Positions 36,637 through 50,425 are shown, counted from the first letter of the stretch. The stretch: 64,000 nucleotides of DNA from Metaphire vulgaris (GCA_018105865.1 CM030859.1:671001-735000), one strand, 5' to 3'. Translations and numbers: made by a program. Notes: a model not told the origin generated them from the letters alone.

Positions 36637-39173
36637 CTTTTGTCAAATCTGTTACTTATTATTTGGTTTTAAACTCAATGATAGTTGAATTTTTGGCGGT
36701 GGGATGACCAGTTGCTTTTGTCAAATGGTCTTTCTGTTATTTATTACAGTTGGCTTTAAACTCAATGATAGTTCATTGAATTTTCCACTGATATGTTGGC
36801 GATTATATATGCCTAATGAATTATTTGAATGAATGTGATCGAATGAAGAAGCCAACGGATGAAAGAATGAATGTGCGAATGAATTCCATTTGAAAATATA
36901 TAAACTGACCACAGAGGCAATTGGTTGCGTTGACAGTTCGACAATCCGCGACCGGGAGACAGCGAGGCAAGGCTTCTGAAATTCGTCAGACGTCAACAGC
37001 AATGACTTGGACATTTAAAATGAGAATATTGAATATACAAACATGAAGAAAATCAGTCGAAAGTTCTATTTTTCTAACGCCCCATCGGACGCGTCCAGTA
37101 ATATAACTGGAATCATCACTGAGCTCAGAGGCGGCGCTGAGGGGGTGGGTCCGAGGGTCCGGACCCACCCAGCCTCGGGCAGGGGCACCCGAACAAATCG
37201 CGCCAATCCTTAGAAAATTTGTTTGGTGGGAGGGGTAGTCGAGCCGGGTCCTGGAGACCCCTGATTAAATCATTGGACCCACCCAGTCAAAAAACCCAGC
37301 GCCGCCCCTGACTGAGCTTTACAAGAGAGCGTTTCTGGAACTGACCGCACAGCCTTTCGACGCAATTGTTGTATTCACTGGGACATCTAGAACACGACTG
37401 TCCTATTTCGTATGGACTGCCAACATCCGAATTTCCGCTTCAAAACAGCAAAAAATCTAAATCAATATTGCTATTAACAATTCTGCACTATAATGTCTAT
37501 CGCGGTTATAACAACAGGGGATTCGAGTGGTTCATTGGGAACCCTGTGTGAGAACCACTATGTTCCACCCAGCCATTCATCCACATGGTGGTCTTGCTGT
37601 GTAATCTCATCCTTTGCCCTCTTGTCCTCTTGTAGGTTTGTTCCTGTATTCTCCTTCTTTGTCTTCTTGTCTTTAAGTCTACAAATACTGCAACAACAAT
37701 ATAATAATAGTATTTATAATTTTAACAGTAAAAACAGCTTTAGAAGACCCTACGGTGTTTGCCACCAGTGGCAGAGACCAAACAAATTAAATTAGCAGGC
37801 TAACAGATCCTTAGTTAACAAATCATGATATTTTACTGAAACCAGATTAAAACTGCAAATGCACTTTTCTTGCTTATACTGATACTCAAGGTACGCCATT
37901 GCAAAGAAGTAGAATTCTAAAATCCATGGTTGCGTACCCAGGACCATAATTGCAAGCCACGAATACAGTAGGGTGAGCATAACCAATTCCTTTTAGAGGC
38001 GAACAAAGTTTCATTCCACATCCGACAAACTGAGATTCCGCCCAAACCACCTGAAGAATTGAATTATGAGCAACAACATGCAGTGTTTTATCCAGGCATG
38101 TTAGAGAAGATTCGCTCCCCCCGCAAAAAGTCTCAAAATCGCCTTCTAAAAATTCAGCACTGACACAAATGTTTGCATTGAACTATGTCTCTCCCCCCTC
38201 CAGCCAAGTCAGTTTCCCCCAAAGGTCTGGAGTCTGGACAAAACACTGACCATATGCAACCGCACAAACATGCACGCGCGCGCGCGTAAAAGGCAGGTGT
38301 CAGCAACTAGCCTCAACGGAAAGAAAACTCGTCTTGAGATGCTTAATGCAGACGTTTTCCATATCAATTGGTTATATTCCTATTATAATAGTAATATTAG
38401 AGATTACAAAAACCAATAGGCCTACAACATCCCCATTCGCGCAATTAAACATAATTGCCTAACAGAATTAAACTGTGATTTTTGTCTTTCCCCTCCAGAA
38501 GAAAAACATCTTCCGCCGGAAAAAAGTATCTTCATCCCAGTATTTGATAGAAACGCTACATGCCTACATATACTTGACCGATAGATCAGTATACCGCTGC
38601 TTATTCTAATACTTAATCGGGTACTGTAGGTGGGGAATTAATGGTCTCTTAGCTACCGTACTAGGGTGCGATGTACTTGATGTATTTCAGTCCCAGGTAC
38701 TCCAGGTAACCATACAGTAGATAGGCTACGTGCGTTCAAGGCTCAAACATGGACCCAGCCCATGTCCCCGTCTGGTCTTGACAGACCTGAGTGTAGTTGC
38801 CACAGAGGTCGAAGGAGCAGTGGTCGTCTTTGGAATTGAAGTAATAGTTGAGTTTCTCAAAAGTCCACATGCCAACGACGTCTCGAATGTGAAGATTTAG
38901 AGAACGAATAAATTCTTCTGCAAATATTACACGTTTAGATCATCGACTGCACGAGTACTCGATACAATCGAATATGATTATCGTCACAGTCACAATATGA
39001 TGGCGCTATAGAAGTCAATATGACGTTCTACTTTCATATTCGCTTATTTCTCTACCAAGTATTTTCACAACAAAATTAAATACTAATTTATTATATTTCA
39101 GTAATTTTTAATGAAGTTTATATCTTTATCTTAAAACTAAAACAATTAGATTATTATTATTATTATTATTACA

Positions 39174-39250
<77 letters not shown>

Positions 39251-40801
39251 GTGCATTGTTACTGCAGTCTGCTTTTATGTCTAAAATGTACCTTCCTGTG
39301 CCCATATGTTCTGCCCAATTCTCGAGAACTTTGGACTGTGAATATTAAGGTTTGGATCATGTCCCCATTGACATTTGTCTGTCCACTGCTGTGCTGACAT
39401 TCCCAGTTCTCCGTCCCATAACTTCAATACATATTATACATGAACAGCGCTCACATAAAGAGATATGTTTGAAATGTATTTAAAAGCCATGCATTTGACA
39501 GCGGATGAGATGGTAAATGTTCTGTTCTAAGGAGTTTATAAAATTAAGATTCTGTTGACAAGTTGCGTTCGAAATTTGCTTTCTTAGAGCAAATCTAATT
39601 TCACCGTTTATCCATAGAGACTATAAATCATGGTTATTTTTACACCCTTCTTACACCCCCAACACCCAACTTGAGACCGACATCCCACCCCCACCCCAAT
39701 CTGAGCCAGGGATGACTTCTTGTGAGTACGACGCCCCCATTCTCCCCAATCTGACCGAGAGATGACTTATTTTGAGACCGACTCCCCCCCCCAATATTTG
39801 AGCTGTTTGAAAAGGGACGACCTTTTTGCTTGTCAGAGGATGGGAATGGTGGGACAAGGGATGACCTTTTTTACTTGTCAGACATTTTTTTGCCACGGAA
39901 CGACACCCTCCTCCAGATATCTACCGACAACCCCCAAATTGACGATCCTAGAAATAACCCTGCTATAAATTCTGGGTTATTTTCAAAGATAATGATTTAT
40001 GACAAAATCAGTAGCAAAATAAACATAGACAATGAAATTAATATCTTTAACATTGGCGTAGCCACGAGGGGCCGATACCCCTATTCTGGGTGGGACTGGT
40101 CGTGAAATTAGCACAAACCCGTTGAGAAGGGTAACATGAATGCGGGGGTAGCATGATCAAAGAGAACACGTGAAAATGTCGATGTGGCCGCCCCTATTTC
40201 CGAACCCTGGTTACGCCACTGATCGCTAATACTATTGGGCTACATCATGGGTCATATTATAAGACGGTCTTGTTGATATGGACTCATGAAGTGTTTATAG
40301 GACAGAAAAACTAGACACAAAGGCAATTAAAATTCCTACAGTAATGATTTATTTTCTTAACTGTTTGGTATCCCGAATCCTGATTAAATACATAGCCTAC
40401 AGATCTGCATTTAAAGTCTCCAAAATGTGCTTAATGCTGTTCCTCTAAACAGCCTTCATGACATGTACTGCACTGTATACTTGAAATCTTAAATAAAACA
40501 TGAAAAGTATCATCAACGTGAGATATTCCACTTTCTAAACAGGTCTGTTTTGCTATATGCTTACCATGAAAAGCATATTTGCGGCCGGGGGCAAAACCCG
40601 GCTACGGAAGATGTTGTGCATTTGCAGAAGCTGAGCTCTGGACCATTGGTCGACCCGAAAATCTGCCGGCCACGACGGCTCCGGGTCAGGAGTCTGCGGG
40701 TTTGGGCGCGCTGTGAACGATCCAAACGAATTACTTGCACCATTGAAACGAATTAGAGTCCAGAAGAGAAGAATAAGCGTGTTCAACTTAGATAATTTCA
40801 T
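36049..40801 (-). CDS. CAP-superfamily membrane protein, gene E
   Basis: Seven exons on the minus strand: 40801-40565, 39421-39292, 38917-38787, 38050-37938, 37437-37346, 36975-36910, 36251-36049. Phases agree throughout, giving 323 residues. Residues 1-22 form a signal peptide (TLILLFWTLI core). The CAP domain runs from LLQMHNIFRSRV (58-69) through LWDGELGMSAQQW (80-92), GHD (99-101), RIGQNIW, WTFEKLNY (140-147) and CGNYTQVVWAESQFVGCG (161-178) to VACNYGPGGN. The hinge has PYEIGQSCSRCP and CLPVADC. A transmembrane segment (LVVIGAIVCCCCFAL, 278-292) is followed by a 31-residue basic tail. The pocket Glu is present (E143), but the His of CGHYTQ is Asn163. The hinge exon order and phases match genes A-C, so E is an older relative rather than a recent copy. 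Confidence 0.88.
38081..38248. mobile_element. CAGTGTTTTATCC-ended hAT MITE
   Basis: Inverted ends; flanks ACAACATG and ACCATATG (6/8). It lies in intron 3 of CAP gene E, 31 bases upstream of the exon 4 acceptor. Confidence 0.7.
39151..39250. repeat. (TTA)n microsatellite
   Basis: About 30 copies with one interruption, 42 bases from CAP gene E exon 2. Smaller runs lie at 36570-36630. Confidence 0.97.
40051..40221. mobile_element. CATTGGCGTAGCC-ended MITE
   Basis: Inverted ends GGCGTAGCC and GGTTACGCCACTG with G/C-rich interior. Just upstream (39640-39960) is a separate C-rich MITE-like stretch with two hairpin motifs (39807-39838, 39860-39882). Both lie in intron 1 of CAP gene E. Confidence 0.6.
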
Positions 40802-42076
40802 TTCGAAATTCTCCCTTATTTCGTTTTTGTAGTCGTAGAAAAAAAATGTTAACGTTCAAATGAAATTGAATTTAAAAAATACCACCACATGCAAAATGAT
40901 TATAAGGACTCTATGTAACGACGTCATCACTGATATCCCACATCATAGATTTAAAAATTAATTTATTAAAGTCTGTTTCATAGGTCATTAGAATAGATTT
41001 TAATAAACACGATTGCCAAATAAGACCACTTCCTGATAAGACCCAAAGCCGCCAACACGGTATCCTCTCCGAAAGCAATAAATAAGTTCGAGGTAATTTA
41101 TTTACTTCAGCTAGGTCCTGTATCGACTGCATGTCACGTATGCAATTTAATTAAAACTTTCAGGAGAAATTCAATCTTGATCTTCCTTGATCTTCAAAAA
41201 GAATGACAATTTTCTTCAAATGTAGGATTATTTGGAAAGCAGAAATTAAGTTTACGCAAGGCTGTTAATTCTTTCTAGTTTTATCGCCGAAAAATATTGC
41301 TTATTGTGGTATTTTTTGAGGACTAGCAAAAGTTTGGGGCCTTGAAGGAGTTGCCAAAAACTCTGTGATGGTGCTCTCAACTCAGCGTTGAAAGAGAAGA
41401 ACGCGAGAAAGCTGCTTTGAGCACATCATAGGCACCAGCGTAGCCAAGAATTTGATTTAGGAGGGCGTATAAATCTGGTATAAATTTGGCAGAGTATAAA
41501 TTTTAACTAGTCATTGTTATTTCAACAACCACATAAAATACTTTAGAATAGACTGGTTTTGGGGGTAGTATATATACCGATATCCCCCTGATAATGCCCC
41601 CCGTCGCTAAACCGCTGATCACAGACCAGTTCGCATCAGTAAAAGCAAGAAAAGTGCATCTGTAGTTTTAATATCGTGTCAATAAAACCGTTGAAACGAC
41701 ATGATTTATTAAATACAGGTTGTGTTGTAGCTGCTAAATTAATTTCCGGTTTTCCAGTCAAAGACGTCAAATAACTTAGGTGCGTCCCTGAGAGAAACAA
41801 GGCAGATAGCGGCGGGCATTTCACACGTCATGAGAATCGGGTGGAACAAATATTTTGGATTGTGAATCAGTTGAATGAATAAGATTCTGCTAAAAAGAGT
41901 TCTCAGTTCTCTATTGCTCTCTAGGATAGACCTCGAGTTCGCTTCTGTCTACTGCAAGTGTCTGGTAATTTGGTGCTTGATTTACGTTGATCTACAGTAC
42001 GGACAGATTGTGGTTATTTGTGTGATATTGATGATGTCCATCATAATTGTCATCATCACCGTCGTCGTCGCCATCG

Positions 42077-42108
<32 letters not shown>

Positions 42109-42109
42109 G
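40802..42109. other. Spacer between CAP gene E and UNCX
   Basis: AT-rich, no coding signal. Contains one MITE-like stretch (about 41430-41625, ends related to GCGTAGCC) and an (ATC)n run at about 42075-42108. Confidence 0.6.
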
Positions 42110-42452
42110 TCACGCTGTTTCGACTTGGAATCCTATTGGTTGATACACGATCTCCTGACCCAGATCGCTGTCGTCTCGACCTGACCCAGTTCTCGTATTT
42201 CTTTCGAACGAATTCTCAAGGAGCCGGACGACCAGGAAGGAACTGGAATTCCCTATTAACGCGTTTCCGCTCTTCGAACTCCGGACGTTTTCCGAATCCG
42301 ACGTGGAAAGCGACGCCGTCCCTCGGTCCCAATCCTCGGATTCCATCTCCATGGTTCCGTGGTTTCTGAATCCGTCGACGGGTGGCGCTGCTGCCGCCGC
42401 AGACAAATCGATCTGATCGGTCGAATTCGAAACGTTCGAAGCGTTCGATTGG

Positions 42453-45400
42453 CTACGAACTTCGGTCAAACAGCTTTGAACATCCTCCACCGATGACGTC
42501 AACGTCCTCCTCCTCCTCCTCCTCCTCCTCCTCTTCTACTCGATCGACTTCCGGTATTTTGACGACGGCTGTCGTCTGATTTCTACATCCGGTTTTCCTG
42601 GCGGCCGTTGACTTGCGCTGTTTCTTCAGCTGTTTTTCCATCTCCCGTCTGCGCAGTTCCTCCGGTGAGATGGGATCTCCGCTGCACGACAGGCGCTGGG
42701 AATTGTGGGCCGGCCGACCGGGTCCCTTCCTTGTGTTCTCTCGCTTGCGCCATTTGGCGCGGCGGTTCTGAAACCACACCTGGAAGACGAGTATTAAAAA
42801 GGTTGAACGTAAATAAACATACAAGCCGTAGGCATTTATTATAGTGGCGCCATAGAAGTCTATTGATTGATTTTTTTAAATTTATTGACGATTAGCTGAT
42901 AAAATGAGAGAGGGCTATGCAGGTAAGCAATGCTTGTTTTTTGGTGGTAAAACTTTCTTTGTTATCATTTAAAATGATGAAGTCGGAGAGTAGATTGCTG
43001 GAGGAGTTTATAGTGTCGTATAACTTGACTGACAGGTGTCATATTTCGAACCCTACAGAACAAAGATAAGACCGACTATATTGATTATTCTAGCAAGGTT
43101 TGAAGCAAAGAAGATGGGGACAAAGGAAAATGTGGTTTTCGTACGAGAATTTACTCAATTCACTTATATATTTGAATATCTATACATTGACTGTTCACAA
43201 ATCCTTCCACTGGCTTGTGTCACACAGCGAATCAATTTTATAAAAACATTTAAAGTTATGTTTGAAGGTTGCGTGTTGGGGGAGGGGGGAATTTCCAGTG
43301 TTCATAAGGCATGGATGGCTCCTGCCGATTCGAAGCGCTCTAGATAAAAAAAATGAGGTGGGTCAGGATAACCTTTTAACATTGTCTGAAAACAAGAGGG
43401 ACGGAAAATTACGAACACGAGGTTTTTAAGTGTAGAATTTGCTCTGAGTTATTTACGAAGTCAACGCATGAAGGGGTTGTGTGTTGGCAGATTGCGCAGT
43501 GTTATAAAGACGAAAACGCCGTAGAAGTTGGAGGCGTCATAAGTATTCGAAACTCATGGGCGTTTTGAACGCATCTTTTTATTCCTCTTCGTAGGCCCTA
43601 CATGTCTAGAATGCAGCTCAACCAGCGCAGAAAGCACGCCAGCCCGTAGTCGCCGGGGCTTGGTCATCGGCGTCTGCAGAAATTTTTCCAGGGGGTGCAA
43701 AAGAAGGTCTTGTGACGAAAGAAATGAAAAAATCCAGAGGGGTGCAAAACAAGGCTTTTGTGACGAAAGAACCAAGCAATTTTAATTTTTCTTTTAACTC
43801 CATAATTTTTCCAGGAAGGTGCAATCGCACCCCCTTGCACCCCCCACCCCCCACCCGTCCGGACGCCCATGGGCTTGGTTACGGCAATCTCTTTCAGCGC
43901 CCTTCGTTCTAACTGCGCAAGTGCACATCGCCGTGAGATGATTGTTTCCACCTAAACTGTATTCGCTTCCGGTAAGAGATGAAAAAAGAAGGGCGGAGGG
44001 ACAACGGACGGATGGATGGATGGGGGCGATTGACCATGGGTGTTCCCTTTCCCTCTCACACAGTCGGCTAAACGACGGTAATTGTCTTGCCTGACGTCCG
44101 TCCATTCGCCCGTCCATTGGCCGACGGATATTGAAATTAAATGATGCACCGCTTGTTTGTTCGGAACAACTCTGTCTTGGATTTCGAAAAGCCGTTCTGT
44201 TGATCGATTAAACATCCTCACCTATTCCCCCACCCACCCAACCCTCCTCTCTCCTCCGCCTCCTCCTCCTCCTCTTCTCCGCCCTCTCTGCTTAAACCTT
44301 GTAACTGTGTGTGTATTTATGTAGCGACAAAAGCAACGGAGTCAGTCACACTTGAATGCTGCGGACGTCGAATGGGCGAAGTGCAAAGTGCAAAGAGCGG
44401 AGTGCAGAGAGTGCAGAAGACCACACACGACGACGACGACGACGACGATGGGCACCGAGCCCTCACTCGCTACCCCCACTCCACGAGCTCCGCCCCTCAG
44501 CCCCAACCCCCTCTCAGCCCCACTCCCACCAGAGGTAGAGGACTTCGTTTCCTGTGAGGTGCTCGAGAGAGAGTTCTGCTCTGACACTCATTCATTCATC
44601 ATCGTCGCTCTGCACTTCTGCACTCCGAATTTTCACTCAATTGTCGAATTTTAAAATATCAATTGTTCTGGCAACAAAAAAATATCTATCAAAGTTCCAG
44701 AGAGAACAGAGACAGAGACAGAGACAACAAAAATACAGACAGACAGACAGACAGAAAGAGACAGAGAGACAGGAAGACAGAGAGAGACAGAGATAGACAG
44801 ACAGAGTCAGACAAACAGATAGACAGAGACAGAGTGAGCACAGACATTGGTAATGGATTGCATGATTTAAAGTGATTTAAAGTGGCTTAGAAGGCATTAC
44901 TGCCTGTGTGAAAGCCACTAGGGGCACTAACGGGGCTTGAACCCGCTCCGTCAGCCTGACGCTCCAGCACGTAACCCACTCTGCCACCTTCAACTGCTGA
45001 CCTTCAGAAACTTCACATCCTTTAAAATGTTAAATATAATTTAAATCTAAGTTCCTCCGTCGATTTGATTTGCGTCATTTCTCTGACTTCTTACCATTTG
45101 TGTGTGTGCGTGTGGCCGGTGGGTGGCCAGTGGATGGGTGGGTGGTGTTGCAAGCAACTCACCTGGATCCTGGACTCGGCCAGGTGCAGCTTGGTGGAGA
45201 GCATTTCGCAGGCGTAGACGTCTGGGTAGTGTCCGGTGGAGAACGCCCTTTCCAGCTCTTCCAGTTGCCAACTGGAAAAGTTCGTCCGCGGCCTTCGTCT
45301 TCCATCTCCTCTTCTTCCTCCTCCTCCTCCTCCTCCTCCGCCATTTTCGCATCCAGTGTCTTGTTTCGATGACGACGACAAAGCTGGCGCTATATCATTG

Positions 45401-45485
45401 TCATCGTATCGTCTATTCTCCTCCTCCTCCTCCTCCTCTTTCTCCATTGTATCTGTTTTTTCAAGTTTATCTTCCCATTCAATTT
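42453..45485 (-). CDS. UNCX: UNC-4/UNCX-type paired-like homeobox protein (partial)
   Basis: Two exons are clear. The upstream exon (45485-45163) encodes an acidic and glycine-rich stretch and homeodomain residues 1-46 ([37 protein letters not shown]), ending at donor GTGAGT. The downstream exon (42779-42453) resumes with [15 protein letters not shown] and then [14 protein letters not shown] and [15 protein letters not shown]. Those last two blocks are the hallmark of UNC-4/UNCX proteins, and the split after position 46 is a classic paired-class intron. Residue 50 is Gln. UNCX factors are nuclear DNA-binding repressors of neural and mesodermal patterning. The frame stops at 42453 after a poly-Glu run, giving a short C-terminus; a second open frame overlaps it (see findings). 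The exon carrying the start codon is not identified; ATG at 45444 region (MEKEEE) is one option. Confidence 0.85.
42780..45162. other. UNCX: UNCX homeobox intron
   Basis: It contains a fragment of the foldback family (42985-43262), a repeat with GGGGTGCAA motifs (43640-43860), purine/pyrimidine-skewed DNA (44220-44290), a CAGA tract and the reverse SINE. No conserved exon was seen. Confidence 0.7.
44862..44995 (-). mobile_element. tRNA-derived SINE (reverse copy)
   Basis: Reverse complement of the SINE at 58797, nearly identical over the B box and the CAC-flanked hairpin. It lies in the UNCX intron. Confidence 0.75.
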
Positions 45486-45519
45486 CTATCGAATACAAAA
45501 TGAAATCAATGAGCAAGAA

Positions 45520-45588
<69 letters not shown>
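45520..45588. repeat. (TA)n microsatellite next to the UNCX homeobox exon
   Basis: About 34 TA dinucleotides 35 bases upstream of the exon's acceptor. Other long TA runs: 180-203, 3481-3532, 11850-11901, 12850-12892, 21985-22034, 25804-25857, 27814-27864. Confidence 0.97.
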
Positions 45589-45594
<6 letters not shown>

Positions 45595-45936
45595 GTATAT
45601 ATACAGTATATATATCATATAAAACATATATAACATTTTCTCCCTTTATTCGTCGAACTAGTAGACATCGCAGCAATCTATTTGCGTGTTTATTGTCGTT
45701 GCGCTATAGAATTAATGACGTAATGATTGATATCGGCGACAGATGTCACCAGACGCTGCGTAAACAGAACATTGAAAATCAGACGAAGAGAAGGGGTTGA
45801 GGAGGGGGAGGTGAAGGGAGGGGAAGAGAAGGAGGGAGGAGGACGCAGTGAAACGCAACTAAATAACATAATCAATTTCAGGGGAAATCAAACAACAGAA
45901 CGACAGAAAACGCAAACAACATGCGCTATCGTTGAC

Positions 45937-46229
<293 letters not shown>

Positions 46230-46454
46230 CATAACACCATCGTCGTCGTCATCACTTTATTCTGCATGTTCAAAGTATCAGCGATGACGATGATGATGAC
46301 GATGACGACGACGACGACGATGATGATGATGACCAAAATTTATGTGGTCATGTTTTTGACAGCTTTTAACGAAGTTCGTTGTGACAAAGATAGCGAAACA
46401 GACAGAGATGACAAGGGCGAAAGTAAGGCGTTCGATGTCATCACTTAAGTCATG

Positions 46455-46796
46455 CTATCCGTAACACTTACTGCTTGACGCCTCACTGCGGATGACGGTG
46501 GTTGATGGAGACGGTCTTGCTGTCCGAAGCAGGGCGTGACAGTGCCTGACCCTCTGGCTCTGGACTGACACGGCGGTCATACGCTGACGACCCCTGAAGG
46601 AATTCCAGGCCCCGGAAGATGGGTTCAATTCGGAATAGGGGTAAAGTGGAGGCGATACTCGAAAGACAAATGTCCTTAGGCGATGGGGAAGAGGAGGAGG
46701 AGGAGGAGGAGGAGGAGGAGGAGGAGGAGGAGGGAGAGGAGGAGGGAAACCAGCGCAATCCCCGGAATTCTCACAGAAAAACATGTCATGGAGCAA
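46455..46796 (-). other. Candidate upstream exon of the UNCX gene (weak)
   Basis: An open minus-strand frame of 113 codons ends near a good donor (A|GTAAGTG, about 46470). Its phase would join the UNCX homeobox exon at 45485. It contains a poly-Pro run made by a GGA microsatellite, and I see no known UNCX N-terminal motif such as the eh1-like repressor peptide. Phase agreement alone has a one-in-three chance, so this is only a candidate. Confidence 0.2.
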
Positions 46797-47032
46797 GCGA
46801 ATGCTGCCTGAAACAGAACATATATCTATATTTCCTGATTGCTGTCTACGCCCCTGCGTAGTTTATATATAGGCCTATATATATTCTTAGGCAACTGAGT
46901 CTGGTTATACAGTGTCTGAAAAATACAAAATATATATATAGCTTGAATGAATGTGTTTGACATAAAGGATAAAATCGGTTAAATTTCAACACGAAAAATG
47001 TGTTATAAATAGCTACACTAGATGACAGGAGC

Positions 47033-47163
47033 GTAGCGACGGGGATGTATATCGGTATATATACCCCTCAAAAATCAGGCTACCTTAAAGTTTTTAATGT
47101 GTTTTTAAAGATTTTCAACGCTTTTAATTATACTCCCAATAAAATTCCTGGCTACGCCCCTGC
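47033..47163. mobile_element. MITE with CAGGAGCGTAGC ends
   Basis: Ends AGGAGCGTAGCGACGGGG and CCTGGCTACGCCCCTGC; 131 bases, A/T-rich interior. Confidence 0.6.
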
Positions 47164-47224
47164 TTGATTCATTCTAGCTATCAAATAGCTAGAATGATTG
47201 AATTAGTGTCTATGACATACAAGA

Positions 47225-47595
<371 letters not shown>

Positions 47596-48819
47596 GTCAT
47601 TTAGAGTGGTTTAAGAGGTTAAGTTAGCCTGTGTGAAAACCACTGTAATGATGAAATAGCTGCAATGTTAACACACGAAGTAGGCCTATAACGTATGCTA
47701 TACGCAATGAACTTAGAAAATAAAATTTTTTAAGACTAATGGCGTATATTGAAAGTGCGTGACATGATTCTAGAATTTGAGTAGTTTTCGAAAGAAGAAA
47801 TTGTTGCCCTCAAAAACACTGAACAGATTTTTAGCAATAGACTTAAACATTTTAGGAAGAGTATAGTCTAGGCCTAAGCTATATTCAGCTGTCGTAACGC
47901 ATAAGCAAAAAATGTGCTATTCGCCAATAATTTGTTTGTCAGGTTTACCTCTATTCTGACCTGTTTTTCCTCGCATTAGTCGACACTTTCTGTATACCAA
48001 GCACAATGAAATTCAATGAATAGGGGTTAACTATAAAAGTAGTTTATAATTTTTGAAATTTCGAGTGCGTCCATAGAATGTTTTTATTACTCCGGTTTCT
48101 CGCCCCCGCTTCTTACCTCGTGGATTTTATGCTGACGTCATGTACAGTCGAAACCATGGAACTGATCGATCACCAGTTGCTATATAGGCCTATATGCGAC
48201 AATGAAAGACTATTAAAATGCTAGAAGATATTCACTATTAATATTTCGCCTTCGACTTTTTATGAAATTAAGTCGTAGGAATTTTCCCAAGAATCAATCA
48301 ATGTGATGATGTTTATAATGAAACTGTTGAAATCGTCTTTGTAACTTCTTTCTCTTCGTTTGATCGAACTAACACAGCCCAGTTTAGACCCAATGCATTG
48401 AAGACCTCTAATAGTTATACGATATTCACTCCGTCTGTGCGTCCCTTTGTCCGTCTGTCCGTCTGTTTGTCTGTCTGTCTGTCTGTGTCTGTCTCTTCCC
48501 ATGCGTTATCTGAGCGAATGAAGTGTGCTGGAGGAGATAGGGAGATTGGTCCGGTGGAGACCATCGGATGTGGCGATGGTACGGCGTGGAGAGCGCAGCG
48601 CGGTACTTGCCGTCTGGCCGTACCAGGTAAACACCCGACGGCAAGCGACACCAACGGACCATGAAACGAACGTTCCGATTGGTCGGCGGAATTCCGTAGA
48701 CGCGACGTCATTGGCTGGGTCGCATGTCAATCAAACGGACACGGTCGAATGGACTGAAGGAGACGGACAACGGATATCGAGATCTACGATTACGAAAGAC
48801 ATCTCTTGTCCTGTCGACC

Positions 48820-49015
48820 AGGGGCGTAGCCAGGAATTTGATCTGGGGGTATAAATTTGGGGTGGAGTATATATTGTCATATATATTATATTATATATTG
48901 TAGGCCCCCATATGTTATAAATCTATTGCATATATGTATATATAGTATATATACTGTTTATATATACTGATGGGGGGGGGTATATATCGATATACACCCC
49001 TTCGCTACGCCCCTC
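48820..49015. mobile_element. MITE with CAGGGGCGTAGCC ends
   Basis: Inverted ends CAGGGGCGTAGCC and CGCTACGCCCCTCCTG, with TATATAC-rich interior. Relatives at 47033-47163 and 41430-41625. Confidence 0.6.
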
Positions 49016-49902
49016 CTGTTGCCGTTCTTTCAATAGGCGTTCTTCAAATTCACGACATTGCTTGAAGTATAATATTATATTGACTTATATTTGTTTATTT
49101 ATCGAGAATATATATTTTGATTTCGAAACTACAATCTAGCAAAGACTGCCTTAAATTCGTATAAATTGCCTATATCCGCCATAAGGACTCACTCATCCAG
49201 GCAGCGGAGTCAAACTTTCAGTCAATGCATCAATGCATGGAACAAAGTCTGTCCAATTATTTCGACAAGCTACTCAACGTCAAAACGATCCGAATCTAAA
49301 ATAATATCAAAATCAGTCATCAACTTCTATAGCGCCACTGATTTTTAATGACTACGACACCAGCCATATGGCAGACCGAAATAGATCAAGGTCAAGCTGA
49401 CCCAGCAATCTCGACCATTTCCCCAGGGAGTTCAAGGCCTAGAAAAATTGGGGGTCTGGGCGTTTTCAAATCACTTTCTAAAAGTATAGTTTGTCGTCGC
49501 GTATTCCCATGCAGGGACTTTCAGTTTCGCTGTTGCAGTGGCGGCTATAGGTTTTGACAAGTGGGGGTGGCAACTTCTATTTCTCACAAATCAGCACATA
49601 CAAGAAGAATATAACCCTCTATGGGGGTTAATGGGGCAAGCATTCAGTGGGGGACGGGCCTCCTTGGACCCCTGTGGAGCCGCCTCAGAGTTGTTATCTT
49701 GTTTAAACTATACTGCTATATGAGATGGTAGTCCAGGTGTTTAGGGGGGCTCGTGTATGTGGGTGTGTGTGTGTTCTTTGATTTGTAACTTGTCTGTTTG
49801 CTTTGTGATTTGTAAATCGTCGCCGGGGGTTAATCGTCCGACATTCTTATCAAACCCAATTAGACGGAGGCAGCGAGAGAGAGAGAGACCGGAACATAAA
49901 GG

Positions 49903-50425
49903 GCGCCACAAGCCAAATATTGGGTGGGCCAACATGGCCTGTTTGAAATTGGACAATGCAAGGATTAGTGCTACAGTAGGCTATAGATATGCAAAAATTC
50001 AGAAGAGTGATGAAACGAATTAAAACCACATATTCTTGTGTCCCCATCTTTGCTGTGTCAAACCGTACTAGAATTGTCAATATTATATTCTGTCTCAGTT
50101 TTTTTCTAGAGCTTTCGAAATGCCACGAAAAATAATGAGCCATTTAAAACGACACTATACAAAGTCTTTCAGAAATCTATTCTCTGTCAAATGTCTAAAA
50201 AATCAATCGAGAGATAAGATGGCGCTTAAGAGAGCTGGTTTCTTCTCTTACAGGTTTTACAGACCACAAAAATATTATAAAATTGATGCCCTGTTTGAAA
50301 TTGGACAATGCTAGTGCTACAGTAGGCTATAGATATGCAAAAATTCAGAAGAGTGATGAAATGAATTAAAACCATGGAGGGCGCCACAAGCCAAATATTG
50401 GGTGGGCCAACATGGCCAATATTTC
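49903..50425. repeat. Core of the foldback family flanked by direct repeats
   Basis: GGGCGCCACAAGCCAAATAT and neighbours occur at 49903 and again at about 50378. ACAGTAGGCTATAGATATGC occurs at 49973 and 50319. Between them is the core also found in the loop of 62456-63266. This looks like an insertion with rearranged flanks. Confidence 0.6.

Noticed and set aside
48400..48711. CpG-rich open frames on both strands
   Set aside because: Overlapping frames with no domain and a GTCT microsatellite on one side. It may be regulatory, but I cannot assign it.
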